Positions 40,501 to 50,017 of a DNA stretch of 64,000 bases are shown piece by piece. Location: NCBI GenBank assembly GCA_010645155.1, contig CM021312.1, positions 11,270,609 to 11,334,608 of the forward strand, written 5' to 3'. The position numbers were made by a program, and so were the translations under genes. This DNA is from Tigriopus japonicus (lineage: Eukaryota; Arthropoda; Copepoda; Harpacticoida; Harpacticidae). Position 1 is the first letter of the stretch; each line of letters opens with the position of its first letter. The notes under the pieces were generated by a model, which saw only the letters and a list, made by a program, of their open reading frames with translations, did no database searches and had not been told where the DNA came from.

Positions 40501-43500
40501 TTTACTCTCTTTACAAGCTGAATATTCCTAAAGATTGATCTGGAACTTATAACTCAAGACTTGACGGTTAGAATATCTGAATATTTGTGCATTTCTGGAT
40601 TAGCTTTGAACAACTTTCAAATCGGGAACTTGTTCCAGATCATTTTTCAAGATTGATTCAGAAGACCGATTCCGATATCATTCAAAACCAATTTTAGTAT
40701 TTCTCAAGACCAATTCCGGTATTATCCAAAAATAATTTACATGTTGTCTAAGACCGATTCCAATATTATTCACACCCATTTTAGATATTGCCCAAGACTT
40801 CGTCAGGAAATACTTTGATAACATTTTAATTATTCTTGCGCAAGCTTTGGATGGGACTTGGAGAATCTTCAAACCCTTGGGCAGTTTTCAGATCGGTTTT
40901 TACCAACTTTCAATCTGGAACTTGTTCAAGAACCATTTGAAAGTTGGTCTTTATTGATTCAGATGTTATTCAAGATTGATTCTGATATTTTGTAAAACCA
41001 ATTGTGATTTCGTCCATGACCAATCCCGATAATACTGTCTAAAAGTCTAATTTATCTTTAAATCCGTCTTGGACAGTCTCTGAATTGAACTCACAAAAGT
41101 TCCACTTTAGAACAATAGCCGGATCAATCTTAGACGATTTTCGTATCGATCTTTCATGACATATAAATCAATTTTGAACAATATTCGAATCAGTCTTGGA
41201 TCATGCTACTAAAAAATTTGTTTTAAGTTTAGATGGAAATTATTAAACACTTAAACATTTGTTTCTTATCAATGGAACCAATTGCAGCAGCTTTTAATTT
41301 GGTACACCTAAAACATCACTTATACTATCTTTTTTAAAAGAGTGTATAAGGATCTAGTATCATTTTGAACTGTTAAGACGAAACATACCAAAACTTATTC
41401 TTTTTAGAAAATAAAAAAATACATTTGCTTGGGAATTTAAGTTTTTAAATACGTACCACGAGCGTTGGGTAAATGATAGACAAGTTCATTCTCAAAATAC
41501 ACCAGCAGCTGATTATCATATTCTAAATCATATTCAATTCAACAGTTTCTTGAGTTAATTCTACTAGACTTAAGTTTCCAAAAGAAATAGTTTTTTAGGT
41601 ATTTAACTTTTCATCTAGACCTGAGTTAGTTTCATTTCAAAGTTGTTCCTCGTAGTTTTCTGGGTCAGAAAAGTTTCATATGCATAGTTTTGGGATATTT
41701 CATAAAAGATTCATACATATTTTTTCAGTACAACGGGATAATAACGAACTAATCTTTAGATCTTCGGATCGGTCTTGGTCAATAATTGAATGGCCTTGGA
41801 GAATCTCCGAACCGGTCTTGAATAATAATCAAATCGGTCTTGGACATTATTTGAATTGTTCTTGGACGACATTCAAATCAATTATAGGCAAAATCAGAAT
41901 CAGTTTTGGACTTTCCAATAACTTTGGAATTCAGAATTTAATCAAAAATGATTCCAAAAATATGTAAGTGTCATCCACACATTGTCCATGACTGATCTTG
42001 TTAGCTGATAAAATCTAAAAACATTACACCGGCAATTTACCGGAGGAAACGATTGGAAGCTACTCAAACTTTAGTTGGTCGATCTCAACTAGTGATATCA
42101 ACTTTGAAAAGGAGAAGGGGGATGGGAGCATGAATTAAGTAGTGGGTATTGAGTAGAATAAAAAAATCAAAGCAAATTCATTCATTAATTAACAAAAGTA
42201 AAGTGAAATTTGATCAAACATTCCCTTTTGCAACCTGGAAACAAAAGTTTGATATGCTATTTACTGAGAAATAATCAAAAATAATGAGTTGGTTTAGGAA
42301 ATGAATCAGCCCAATTCAGTTAAGTTTTTAGGTGAGAGTTTTAGCAATTTTCAATCTTCAGGGTTCGTACTTGCTAACATCCAGGTTAGAAATCATGTGT
42401 TGTAAGCAAATTGACTTTTTGCCAAAAATCGAAATATAGATTTATCTTTTGTGAACAGGTTTTATTTAATAAATTTTGTTGTTATACAAATTTGTTCGAA
42501 GTTATGATTTAATTAGACGAGGTACATTGGGCGACACCGGCATGCTTAAAAAATTGGACGTCAGGAGCAAAAAAATGTCAAACCTTAATATTTTGTAGAG
42601 TAAAGATGGTGCTCATACTCATATATCAAAATTAGGTGAACACTTCTGGAGAAAAGATGATAAATTACAATGTGCGACGTCATGACTATGAAAAGTACAC
42701 CATTTTGTGTTGTTGCTTGTCATTTACGTGCGCTTATTTTCTATGTATACAGGGTCACACACCTTATCTGATTTAATCATAGCTTCAAACAACTTTCTCT
42801 AACAAAAAAATTCTCAACATAAGACTTGCTCACTAGAAATAAATCTTCATTTCAATATTTTACATAAAATAAAAAATCGTACATTCAAACGAGTTAGAAG
42901 CAAGTCTACCTCTAGTCTGGTTATCCTTTGTACAAGCAAAACACTTGTAGGCTTTCCATTTTGTGTTATCTTTAATTGGAGCAGGTCTGATGCAAAAATT
43001 TCCTGACCCGGTCAAACTTGTGAATATTTTGACGTTCAACAATACCCTGTTTTAGTGAGAGCGTGTATTAACAATGTTCTGTGTTTAAAACGGCATCCAA
43101 AGTAAAATAGTTTGAGTCTAATGTATTTGCACTCAAATTAATCTTCCAATACCCCACATTTGGTGTTGGAAAATGACATACCTATAAGGTTTTATCTTGT
43201 GAATTGATTTCTAATATTATTTGATTAAACTAAGTCAGTATAAGATTGAAATATCATGATCAATTATATCAATTATTCCATTACCAATTCTATATCAATT
43301 CAGATTCCATTCATGTGTCGGAAAAACTGTTTCACTCGATTACTTTTTTTAATGATTTGAAGAGACTATTATTACGCAACTTTTAAACTAACGCAACATT
43401 AGTAAAATTACTCACGCAACTAAAGAGTTCCGTTTTCTGCCGCCAGTCGAAAAAATTCGTGTGTCGAAAAAAGTGTTTGAGACTAAATCGGACTGAACTC

Positions 43501-46500
43501 TCTGAAGCCTGACCGTTTAGAATCCGTTTTCTCCTTCTTTCTCCCTTGATTTAGCTTCAATGGCCTAATCGAGTAACCTTTAACATTCATTGCCCATTGA
43601 CATTGACCCCAAGAAATGTTGTTCATTGATTTTTAGGCATCGTTTTGTTGTGGTTCCAACACAAAGGGTACCGTTAAGGATGGAAATGTCCAAGGCTATG
43701 ATTGCGTAAGCTTACCGTTTGCTGAAAACAAAGCTGGAACCATGGGACTCCAATCCCGATTTTGTGGACGAAATGCGGGATTTAGCACCCGTTCATCGAA
43801 AATTAATCTTACTGTTTGTAGTAAGCATTTTCTTGTTTTCAATGAGTTTAGATCAGATTTGTTCTCTTTTTTGTTTGATCTTTGCTGAAATGCTCCGATT
43901 TTTTCTTTGATATTATCAATCCAAACAAAATTGCCTTAAAAACTAGATAAGTACGACGTTTTTAAAGAATTTAGATGGCGTAACTGAGGCAGCATTTTTC
44001 CAATCAATGATTTTCCATGGAAGAGGTGATTTCTTGGCGCATCTCAAAAGCACGTTTTGTCAGGGTAGTGAATGTTCTCCTTTTAGGGTAAAAGCCAAAC
44101 GTATTACAAGCTTTTTGGTGCACTTGATTGATGTTGTAGATGTGACATCCCATTTTTGATTTTACGTATTCAATTTTATCGATTTGCCTTCATATGCCCA
44201 ACACAGCCCTGAATTATGCCCCAAATGCCCCGCAAAAGATCATTCGTCCAGATTTAGGTTGTTATTGTAATTGTTTGGTCTTCTTTATTATGTGCTTTAA
44301 CTTTCCAGTCATTGGAAATTTTATACATAGACCAAGCCCAGTTCTAGCTAAGCAGGCAGACAACGGGGACAGTAGTTTATTCCGTTACCTCTAGATAACT
44401 CAGGGTGTGTTTTTTACATTAATTCTGAAAATCAAACTTCAATAAGGTTTTTTGCCATCGAGATCTATTAAATACAAGAGGGAGTTTAATCATAAAGATG
44501 TGTCGCCCATCGCCAACTGTTGAGCAGAAAAAAGTGCGGGAACATTTGAAATGTGTGACAACCATGCAATTGATGAATCAAAGGTGGAATTGAGTAATGT
44601 TTTGGGTCAGTTTTTGTTATTGCTAAAGAATTTGATTTATTGAAAGAACCGAAGACGTCACAAGGTGGCCATGCCTTGGATTTGAATACAATAACTAGGA
44701 ACTTTTTTGCCAATACATTGAATAACTCACTGATAGGAAGAGTACTCATTTAAGCTATTGCGTTATATAGGGTTCATCCAATACATCAAGGATGGCTCAA
44801 GCCAGGATTACTTTCAAAATACACACTGGGTCCGATTAGTGCAATGAAAATTACACGGAACAATTTATTTGTTGCACAAACCTCACATTTTAGTACAATG
44901 ATCGGACCCAGTGTGTATTTTTGAAATTCGTCCTGACCAAGAAGCACGGAAACCATGGAGTGGGAGGCTAGAACTGAGAATTATGATTTCAAGCAGAAAC
45001 GAACCATTTGCGTTCTTCTGCAAATGAGACCTGGCTTCCATTGAAAAGAACACGTATTTCAAATTTCAGCCCAATCGAATGCCGGAGTGAAAAGTTATGC
45101 CTTCTCAAACTTATGTACTGAAGAGAGCATAGAATGATTCAATTTGCCCTTTTGTGGTAAAACGATTACCACAAAAGGGCTAGTTCATTCATTCTCGGTA
45201 GGATTTGCACTGAACTTTGAGTGAGCATAACTTTTGACTCCAACGTTCGATTGAGCTGAAAATTGAAATACGTATTCTTGTCAACATATGCAAGGTCTCA
45301 TTTGCAGAAGAACGTAATTGAATTGTTCTTACTGGAAATCATTATTCTCATTGCTCTCCTCCCACTCCATGATTCCAGTGCTTCTTGTCCTGACGTACAG
45401 TGGTCCCTGAATACATATATGGACAAAGGCTGACTTGTGGCTTCACGAACGAGTTTCAAAAAGTTGGTCTCGATTCCCATGTTTAGTCACACTAACTGTC
45501 CACTAAACAATTGTGAGGGCGCTATTTTCCTCACAAATTCAACGCATTCCGCCCCCCCCCTCCCCCTTCGTAAATCAGCGTGATCAAAATTTGCTCACGA
45601 TCTATTATTAAAATAAATAGCTAAGATATCTGTGTTACAAAAAAGGTAGGGCTCTCTATGATGTTCCTGAACAAACAATAATTTTTAAGAGTGTTGTTAG
45701 GTAATTCCTGGCAGAGGGCGTTTTTGCTGACGACAGAATTGAGACAGCTGTAAATTAAGTAGTATGTGATTTTATTTGACGAAACCAGTGCAGAAAGTGG
45801 CTAGAATTGTCCGTTTTGGGACAGTGTTTAGCAGGTTGGTCGGGGTGATAATCCCATCCAAAAATTGTCCAAAATGGGATTTTCTTCCAAGGAATAAAGG
45901 GGACAAACGGGATAAACGGGATTTTCTACTTCTTCAAGCCTTATATCGTTATTTTTTTAAGTAAGTTCGTTTCTTTGTCAATTTCTTGTATCCATTGTTC
46001 ATGAACTTTTCTTATACAAATAATTTTCAAGTAGGAAGATTTCTTCAATTTTGTCATGTCTCAAGTGAATTCATGCCTTGCTCACCTCATGTGATGTCCT
46101 TGTCATCACATCACTGATTTTCTCTACTGGTTAGATTTTAACTTAATGATTCCTGTTGATTTATTCCAAACAAGCATGTTCTATTACATGGAGCATGCAT
46201 TTCTGAGAAACAGAAAGTGTGTGGAGGTGGATGGGTGTTTTTTATTATTGTTGAAAATATAATTTTGTTGCTTTTTTGGTTTATTGAGAAACTCTCTTAA
46301 CACAAGTTCATCCAAGTTTAGAGAAAGTACAACTGACGCTGTTAGGAGCTACATATATAGTTTTTAGACCCAATTATTATTCTTCAGGGCTCTGCAAAAA
46401 GCCAAATTAGAATTCACAAGTACCAACTTAAGGCAAATTTCCGAAGATTATAATGAGAAACTTTGGATATAAAATAATTCAAACATTCTTTGCAATATCT

Positions 46501-47807
46501 TGTGCTTACACTGGTGCCAGATTTATTCATCATTGTTCATACTTAAGACTACATAATCCATAAGTTGTCAGTTCCCAAGAACCATGGGAGATTCATGAAT
46601 CACTTGAGCCACATTGTCCAATTATGGTATTAGTTTTGATCAATTATTTTTCAGGGATGTCAAAAATTATTGAAATACAGCAAAATTGCCTTTTTCGTTT
46701 ATCCCCTGATTTATCCCGCTCATCCCCCCCCATTAATCCCGTTTGTCCTGTTTTTCTCTCCATGGAAAAAGGGGATAAATAAAAAAGTTGTTCCCCGACC
46801 AACCCTGGTGTTAAGAGAGAGGGCTGCTTTTAGTTCCAAGAATTATTTGCACATTAAATAGTTATTTTGGTAAATATATTGTTAAAGGACAAATCTGATC
46901 GCTCTTTCATAGCCTCTCGGCTTGTTAAATCTTTAAATAAACGTGATTGATCGATTAGAAACACTTTTTTATTTATGTCTTTATTCAAAAAGGCTTGAAG
47001 AGAAAGGAAAACAAGGAAAAATGGTTTTAAATCTAAGTATGTTTGATGTCTTTTATCATTTGAAAGCACTAGACGGTTTTTTGAAATTTGTACCTTTAGA
47101 AATTTCATGCATTGTTTAGACCTTTGGATTTTTTTAGGGTTTATGAACTTTGAGGGTTTGAAGGCAGTTTTTGTCATATTTAAGTATCACTTTTCTTTTT
47201 CTTAAAGACCTTTTCAAAGTTTTCTTCCGTTTTTTTTATAACTCTACGTAGTCATCAGAGAAAAGGGACAACATTCGAATGGGAGAAGACAAGTGAGAAA
47301 AAGGTTGCAGATTATGTGCCCTCGAGTCTTGCGCCGCTCTTTTGTGGTGCATCTGTTGTTTTCTAATCTGCGCTCGATAAAAAATTTCGAACGGTCAGTT
47401 GCTCCGCGACAAACGATCGAGAAGAAGATACGATCGCAGAATTTTAGTGAAGCAATGACTCACCAGAGGCCACGACCGAGCTAAGGGGTAAACAAACAAG
47501 TCCAGCTGATGTTCACATAGCTTCCCTCATTGTCCCTCATTAGCCAAAATCCAACAAAATGAGGAGCAAACACAAAGAAAAGCAAATTGAAATATCTATA
47601 TTTCTTTGCTTTCACTTGTGCCAAGTTTTTTTTTTGTTCTTGATGAAATTTTAATTCTATTTATTTCCAGGTCGAGCAAGTCCTTTTCGTGTGGCCTTTC
47701 GATCCAATGCATTCGAAGTATCTGACGCCATGGCTCCCCTTTCTGAGGCTATGAATAAAGATAAGGGAGTTAAATTGATCTACTTCCAAGACAACGTTAT
47801 GTGTTAA
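22538..47807 (+). CDS. CUB-domain secreted protein, gene B (11 exons, 414 aa)
   Basis: Exons: 22538-22655, 22745-22766, 22861-22988, 23613-23734, 33382-33589, 34456-34538, 35871-36037, 36099-36142, 36743-36774, 43637-43820 and 47671-47807 (TAA stop). They total 1245 nt with all phases consistent. The protein has an N-terminal signal peptide (hydrophobic SLSLLLTIFLNSFG). It then has FSIFQVIQFANG, GTCYTSQEC and GSCASGFGVCC at ~40-89, CUB-type LRLDFQRFQISGPS and CGINTNEH at ~131-227, and VTQYECTSPNLAPSGC, FNFGNGHLADQ and CVRRNQNAC at ~228-283. The C-terminal module is shared with A (FCCGSNT to KGVKLIYFQD). It is paralogous to C with conserved intron positions near the N-terminus. Introns of 9.6, 6.9 and 3.9 kb hold transposons. 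The ATG follows TTATTTCAGA, which resembles a splice acceptor, so a noncoding 5' exon may exist upstream. The protein is inferred to be secreted; the ligand is unknown. Confidence 0.87.
22745..22766 (+). CDS. 22-nt microexon of gene B
   Basis: It is bounded by TGTTTTAG and GTAAGT. Entered in phase 1 and left in phase 2, it supplies the core of FSIFQVIQ, which aligns with FSLFNVVR in gene C. In C the same residues lie inside a single exon, so B has gained an intron here or C has lost one. Without this exon the frames of exons 1 and 3 do not join. Confidence 0.8.
23835..24204 (-). mobile_element. LINE 3' coding end fragment
   Basis: The minus-strand frame contains the motif AIRLWNKLPMETRESPTISR followed by FKT. 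This is the usual tail of non-LTR retrotransposon reverse transcriptase ORFs (LWNxLP ... FK). It is truncated and lies antisense in gene B intron 4. It runs into the minisatellite at 24160 in the same frame. Confidence 0.65.
24160..24660. repeat. ~39-bp minisatellite with dimeric higher-order pattern
   Basis: About 13 tandem units run head to tail. Two variants alternate in the left part: one with GATTTATCGATAAAAATCC and CTAGATCC, the other with GAATTATTGATAAAAAT and CCAGGTCC. Both end CTCATGCACA. Units to the right are more uniform (CTCGTGCACA). The period is ~13 codons, so minus-strand frames stay open for long stretches without being a gene. Confidence 0.85.
25284..25425. mobile_element. 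MITE family 4 (copy 1)
   Basis: Inverted ends are AAAATACACACTGGGTCCGA and TCGGACCCAGTGTGTATTTT around an ~60-bp centre. The flanks (left GGATGGCTCAAGCCAGGATT; right GTCCTGACGTACAGTGG) are also shared with the copy at 44788-44937, so both sit in a larger repeat. Confidence 0.75.
25773..26020. mobile_element. hAT-like MITE with AGGGGTCGRCAACC ends
   Basis: Termini AAGGGGTCGACAACC and the inverted GGTTGCCGACCCCTG resemble the common CAGGGGTCGGCAACC terminus of animal hAT elements. The flanks GCTTAGAG and GGTTAGAG match at 7 of 8 bases. 248 bp, noncoding. Confidence 0.75.
26085..26356. mobile_element. foldback MITE with ~70-bp arms
   Basis: CAATGGATGAGTGTAATCGA and, further in, GATTCTGGGGCCAAAATG pair with their complements at 26295-26356. 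The short loop contains no gene. It abuts the family 1 arm at 26353. Confidence 0.7.
26940..27237. mobile_element. hAT-like MITE, TAGTGATG family (copy 2)
   Basis: Termini TAGTGATGTGACTTGGTG and the inverted CACCAAGTCACATCACTA are flanked by exact 8-bp duplications GAAAGGAC (26932-26939 and 27238-27245). The inverted ends extend through TTGGGCAAG and GCGCGAGGTCGYAAGGTAG. It is 298 bp. The same left end appears at 63922. Confidence 0.85.
27400..27600 (+). repeat. tRNA-derived SINE family 2 (copy 1)
   Basis: The B-box-like AAATTCGAATCTCCTCCC is followed by CTTTCTCAAGGAAATGTTAC and CAGACGGAGAATCATTCTGA. The order matches the minus-strand copy at 34785-34600. Confidence 0.55.
27770..28130 (-). 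repeat. SINE-like repeat with B-box
   Basis: On the minus strand GTTCGAATCCCGGGCC resembles a tRNA B-box and lies near the start of a noncoding tract ending near 27770. I have no second copy in the window, so the assignment is tentative. Confidence 0.35.
28199..29558 (-). mobile_element. Tc1-like transposon with degenerate transposase
   Basis: 1360 bp flanked by TA (28197-28198 and 29559-29560). Imperfect terminal repeats are CACTGTGACTTGAACGTTTT and the inverted AAAACTTTCGTGTCACAGTG. Size, TA target and transposase motifs place it in the Tc1/mariner superfamily. It is inserted antisense in gene B intron 4. Confidence 0.9.
28273..29357 (-). pseudogene. Tc1-like transposase pseudogene (DD37E spacing)
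   Basis: Cut-and-paste transposase of a TA-targeting element. The N-terminal frame (29357-28917) has helix-turn-helix sequence VEVAKTLGVSLSSVKRWW. The first aspartate lies in WSDQS (~28890) and is followed by in-frame stops (~28800). VMVWGD follows, then a frame change. The last frame (28665-28273) holds the second aspartate (FMQDSVPLH) and the glutamate (NLNPIENLW) with 37 residues between them. That is the DD37E class rather than classical DD34E. Stops and frameshifts make it inactive as written. Confidence 0.85.
30233..31018. mobile_element. hAT-like nonautonomous element, 786 bp
   Basis: Exact 8-bp duplications CCAATTAC lie at 30225-30232 and 31019-31026. Termini are CAGGGTCACCTAATTTT and the inverted ATCTGGTGGCCCTG. 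An internal CAGGGCCACCAAATTTTTG at ~30390 repeats the terminus. No transposase. Confidence 0.85.
31400..31700. repeat. interspersed repeat, uninterrupted copy
   Basis: It matches 4320-4440 plus 5120-5290 (CTTGCCCAAGCAAGTGGAAG, CACGACCGGCCTACTGTGG). Its right end has the inverted SINE tail CAAGGAATGGGATTCCCTG found at 2883 and 7427. Confidence 0.5.
31738..33360 (-). mobile_element. non-LTR retrotransposon (LINE), 5'-truncated
   Basis: The minus strand encodes about two thirds of a reverse transcriptase plus the C-terminal tail. Motifs in order are SPGPDGVTSQFL, LPSNYRPISLT, VYLDFAKDFDKVDH, GVPRGSILGSLLFILFI, SSHADDTKL (catalytic box) and LYKSIVQPHFEYASPIW. After 32203 another frame continues with GIRELSYWERLQKLGLFS. 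The motif set is that of the Jockey/CR1 group; the clade is not resolved. Frames change near 32960, 32750 and 32200, so it is dead. The left edge of the element lies ~20 bp before the acceptor of gene B exon 33382-33589. Confidence 0.88.
34600..34785 (-). repeat. tRNA-derived SINE family 2 (copy 2)
   Basis: On the minus strand GGTCCCAGGTTCGATTCTCC (B-box) is followed by TTTTCTCAAGGAAACTTTTA and CAGACGGGGAACCATTCTGA. This is collinear with 27400-27600. Confidence 0.6.
35035..35155 (-). repeat. tRNA-derived SINE family 1 (copy 3)
   Basis: On the minus strand: AAGCCAGAAGGCGGCGCG, AGTGCTTCCCTAGACGGAG and B-box GGTTCGAATCC, collinear with 7303-7395. Confidence 0.65.
35320..35660. repeat. foldback repeat in gene B intron
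   Basis: AGACCTTGCGTCGCCAGACC and TTGATTTCCAGCATGGTTGC at 35340-35400 pair with their complements at 35575-35637. The 180-bp spacer has no gene. Confidence 0.6.
37755..38225. mobile_element. foldback family 1, degenerate full copy
   Basis: The left arm has TGTGCTGAGTTACTCGGCCC and the right arm has AATGGGCCGAGCAACCCAAT. Both are eroded versions of the arms at 39326-39520 and 39780-39975. Confidence 0.5.
39320..39985. mobile_element. foldback family 1, best copy
   Basis: The left arm (39326-39530) has GCGGGCGGCAAAACAGGGCC and GTTGGCTGTGCTGAGTTGC. It pairs with the right arm (39780-39975) carrying GGCCCTGTTTTGCCGCCCGC. The central ~250 bp is unrelated AT-rich DNA. Confidence 0.8.
40052..40248. 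mobile_element. palindromic MITE, 197 bp
   Basis: Arms of ~90 bp pair almost perfectly: TGAACCGTGTAGACTTG / CAAGCTCTACACGGTTCA at the ends, and TACCTGACGTTAGATGAC / GTCATCTAACGTCAGGTA further in. There is only a short unpaired centre. Confidence 0.8.
40383..40493 (+). mobile_element. LINE 3' end fragment
   Basis: TATTCCTGACCAACCCATTA and GTTGTACAGATCTGCCAACA match, in opposite orientation, the 3' end of the LINE at 31740-31830, including the downstream ATTAATTATAT-like tail. Confidence 0.65.
40540..41945. repeat. degenerate ~30-bp repeat fields in both orientations
   Basis: Words such as CAAGACCAATTCCGGTATTA and GACCGATTCCAATATTATTC recur at 40640-41170. Their complements (GGTCTTGAATAATAATCAAA, CGGTCTTGGACATTATTTGA) recur at 41755-41930. 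It looks like an ancient minisatellite whose right block is inverted. Confidence 0.6.
42480..42935. mobile_element. foldback MITE family 2, degenerate copy
   Basis: It shares GAAGTTATGATTTAATTAGA, GGTACATTGGGCGACACC and CAAGTCTACCTCTAGTCTGG with the complete copy at 4500-5095. The outer left arm is missing. Confidence 0.6.
44788..45411. mobile_element. MITE family 4 (copy 2), hosting a later insertion
   Basis: This copy shares flanks and inverted ends with 25284-25425 but is interrupted after GTCCTGAC by the 449-bp element at 44938-45386. The flank GTCCTGACGTACAGTGG resumes afterwards. Confidence 0.75.
44938..45386. mobile_element. hAT-like foldback MITE with an empty-site comparison
   Basis: Ends are CAAGAAGCAC and GTGCTTCTT, with long inverted arms (ACCATGGAGTGGGAGG; CCTCCCACTCCATG). 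Exact 8-bp duplications GTCCTGAC lie at 44930-44937 and 45387-45394. The related repeat at 25405-25437 shows the uninterrupted site with a single GTCCTGAC. A fragment of this family lies at 57533-57590. Confidence 0.85.
45832..46807. mobile_element. hAT-like nonautonomous element, 976 bp
   Basis: Termini CAGGTTGGTCGGGG and the inverted CCCCGACCAACCCTG are flanked by GTGTTTAG and GTGTTAAG (7 of 8). Subterminal GGGATAAACGGGAT-type words occur at both ends in opposite orientation. No transposase. Confidence 0.75.
47230..47490. other. GC-richer patch in the last gene B intron
   Basis: Base composition is visibly higher in GC than the surrounding intron (TCTTGCGCCGCTC, CCGCGACAAACGATCGAG). Open frames are short and unrecognised. 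I see nothing I can name. Confidence 0.3.
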
Positions 47808-47890
47808 TTAGATTGCTAATGCGATGTAATTTGTGTTAACTTTCATGTTCTTCATTATGCCAGCTTCTACTTTGAATAAGTGAACTTTTA

Positions 47891-47896
47891 AATAAA
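47891..47896 (+). terminator. polyadenylation signal of gene B
   Basis: AATAAA lies 84 nt after the TAA stop of gene B and is followed by an AT-rich tract. Position and sequence fit a canonical cleavage/polyadenylation signal. Confidence 0.6.
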
Positions 47897-47899
47897 ATA

Positions 47900-49669
47900 T
47901 TTTTTTAAGGAATGATGACATTCAAGGTTTTAAGATCGAATCACACTCTTGTTGGTTGCAGAATCATTATTTTGTCACTTGATTTTTATGCAATAAAATT
48001 CGTCAAAATGTTTCCCAGTGCTTAGAGGTGGATCATTTATCCACTTTCACATTTTTCATCTCGAAGAAACGGAAGATACTTAGAAAAGAGATAAAAAAAA
48101 ACTAGCCTTCATGGGCCAGTCCACGGTACAAAGTATCGCAGACACATTTACACTTAGTTTCGTGCTATTGTCGGCTTCTCCATTTTGCCGCTTGTCACCA
48201 TCCGCTTTTTCCTTTGCTATTTTCGTGCCCTTTAATGCGGTGAAGCGAGATCTTTTCCACTTACCAACTTTTCAACTTATCGAATCTGATTGGTTGAGCC
48301 CTGTTTCCCTCTTGCTGTGATTGACCACCTATAAATGATTTGTTAAACAAAATCTACAATTTTCCGTGCAATTTCTTTTCTGGTGATCTAGCACTGAACA
48401 CTTCACTCTACATTCATAAATTGCGAAAACAAGTTTTGACACCTCAAATCTCAAGTTCAAGACCCTTCTGAACGATTACATTTGACTAAGAAACCCTTGG
48501 AAATACAAACTTGTTAAATAACTGTTTCCAATGATCTCGTAAGATCCAAGTGCCATAATAACCAATAATTTTTATTCAACATACTTGCAAACTACGCAAA
48601 AATTAATCCAACCTTGCTCATTTCAATGGATTACTCAGGCCCAAGTTTGTGACAACTTTTTTTTCTTTCCGCTGGGGCCAACTTCCTTGTAAAAGAGCAA
48701 GTGATTTGTTTCAAACATATCCACGAAGGCTTGTAGATGTCTGAGTTATAGACGGCATGTGAAATTTTGATTAGTTGCGTGACTCAGAAAAGTATAATGC
48801 ATTTTTCAAAGGAATAAATGAAGTTGAAGTAAGCATTTGGTTAGGTTAGGTTAGGTTAAGTTAAATTAGTTTAAGTAGTGAAATATTGCTTTAGGATAAA
48901 TACACTCACGCAATCTTGGAATATAGACGAGATGACGTTGAGCTTTAGAACGGAAAGTGTTTGACGATCCTCTCACAACCTTTCACGATTCTGCACTGTT
49001 TGCCCCAGACTGTACAATCTTCATTGTTCGTAACGTAAAAAGCAGGCAATCGACATTTTAGGGGCTTTTAACCTACTTGTTAGCATCATTTTGTCACCAA
49101 ATAAAAAAGAGCCAACTCCAAGGAATCGGTTTGGTGTTTTGGAGGAGGTCCAAAAAGAAGAGGAAATCCGAAATTCTACCCAACTTTGTCCATCTCAGAG
49201 GACAAGTCTGGACACATTTTCTCATTCTTCAATAATACCAGGACCAAAAGGCGACTTTTAAAACCGCAGAATTCCACTTAATATGATTACATGTGTAGCC
49301 TTTTCCAATTCAAAAGCAATTTTTCAAAAATCTGTGTTTTAAGTGGGTTTTATGTATTTTTATATCTTTGACTTTTTGTGTTACAACACACAAAAATGAC
49401 ACTTTTTCCATCTTAATTAAATTTTCAAAGACTTATATTGTTTGAGAATTTGGGTGTTTATATGCCCAGAGATACTTTCCGCTTCTTTGGGTCAAAAATG
49501 GACTGCCTCAGCTCAAATATCGCCGATTTTATATAAACATTTGAAAAATACTGAATTTAGTAGATTATTAGGAGGATAAACTATAACATGGGCCTGTCTG
49601 AAAACCTGAAAGAGGGTTATTTCAGTACCAGGTAGCTCTGGCATGGGTGTCAAATATGAGTTGTGTTTA
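47900..49669. other. intergenic DNA between gene B and the LTR element
   Basis: No gene or mobile element was recognised. It contains a short (TTAGG)-type tract at ~48838-48862. Confidence 0.5.
48838..48862. repeat. interstitial TTAGG telomere-type tract
   Basis: GGTTAGGTTAGGTTAGGTTA lies here and continues degenerately (AAGTTAAATTAG). TTAGG is the ancestral arthropod telomere unit. Only about four units, so chance expansion is possible. Confidence 0.5.
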
Positions 49670-49674
49670 GATTT

Positions 49675-49843
49675 TGTCTGATAATACGGATGCGGGAGAA
49701 TGAACGGGTAGCAATATCAAAGGAGAGAATGACAGTGTCTTTTTATTCCATCAGCTGAGAAAAAAGACCCCCTCTTCGCGGAGATATCCTTTTTCTTGAC
49801 TTGCAATGAAACGCCATGTGGCGCCATCTATTCAAATCATACA
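49675..49843 (-). repeat. 3' LTR of the Ty3/Gypsy element
   Basis: 169 bp. On the element strand it begins TGTATGATTTGAATAG, contains GGAATAAAAAG (a possible polyadenylation signal) and ends CCGTATTATCAGACA. It matches the copy at 52723-52891 base for base. Confidence 0.93.
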
Positions 49844-49860
49844 ACTCCCCCCTCTCATGA
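49844..49860 (-). other. polypurine tract
   Basis: On the element strand, TGAGAGGGGGGAGT immediately precedes the 3' LTR, which is the position of the plus-strand primer. Confidence 0.85.
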
Positions 49861-50017
49861 ATTGAGCATAGCAAAATGAATAAGAACCACCGGATAGATA
49901 CTAACATTAAATAAAATCCAATCCAATCATTCCACACCAAACAAGCCGACGCGAAAACGTGGACCACAAAAATTGTTGGACTGAAGAAAAATATGCCGAA
50001 GAATAATAAAATAAATC

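Larger units (their letters stand above)
39083..43480. mobile_element. 4.4-kb element with ~150-190 bp TIRs in gene B
   Basis: The left terminus (39083-39235: TTTTTCCGACACACGAATTT, GGCGGCAGAAAACGGAACTC) is an almost exact inverted copy of 43325-43480. The flanks GACTAAAC and GACTAAAT match at 7 of 8 bases. Inside are a foldback family 1 copy, a palindromic MITE, a LINE tail and degenerate ~30-bp repeats, but no transposase I can see. Its right end is 156 bp from gene B exon 43637-43820. Confidence 0.75.
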
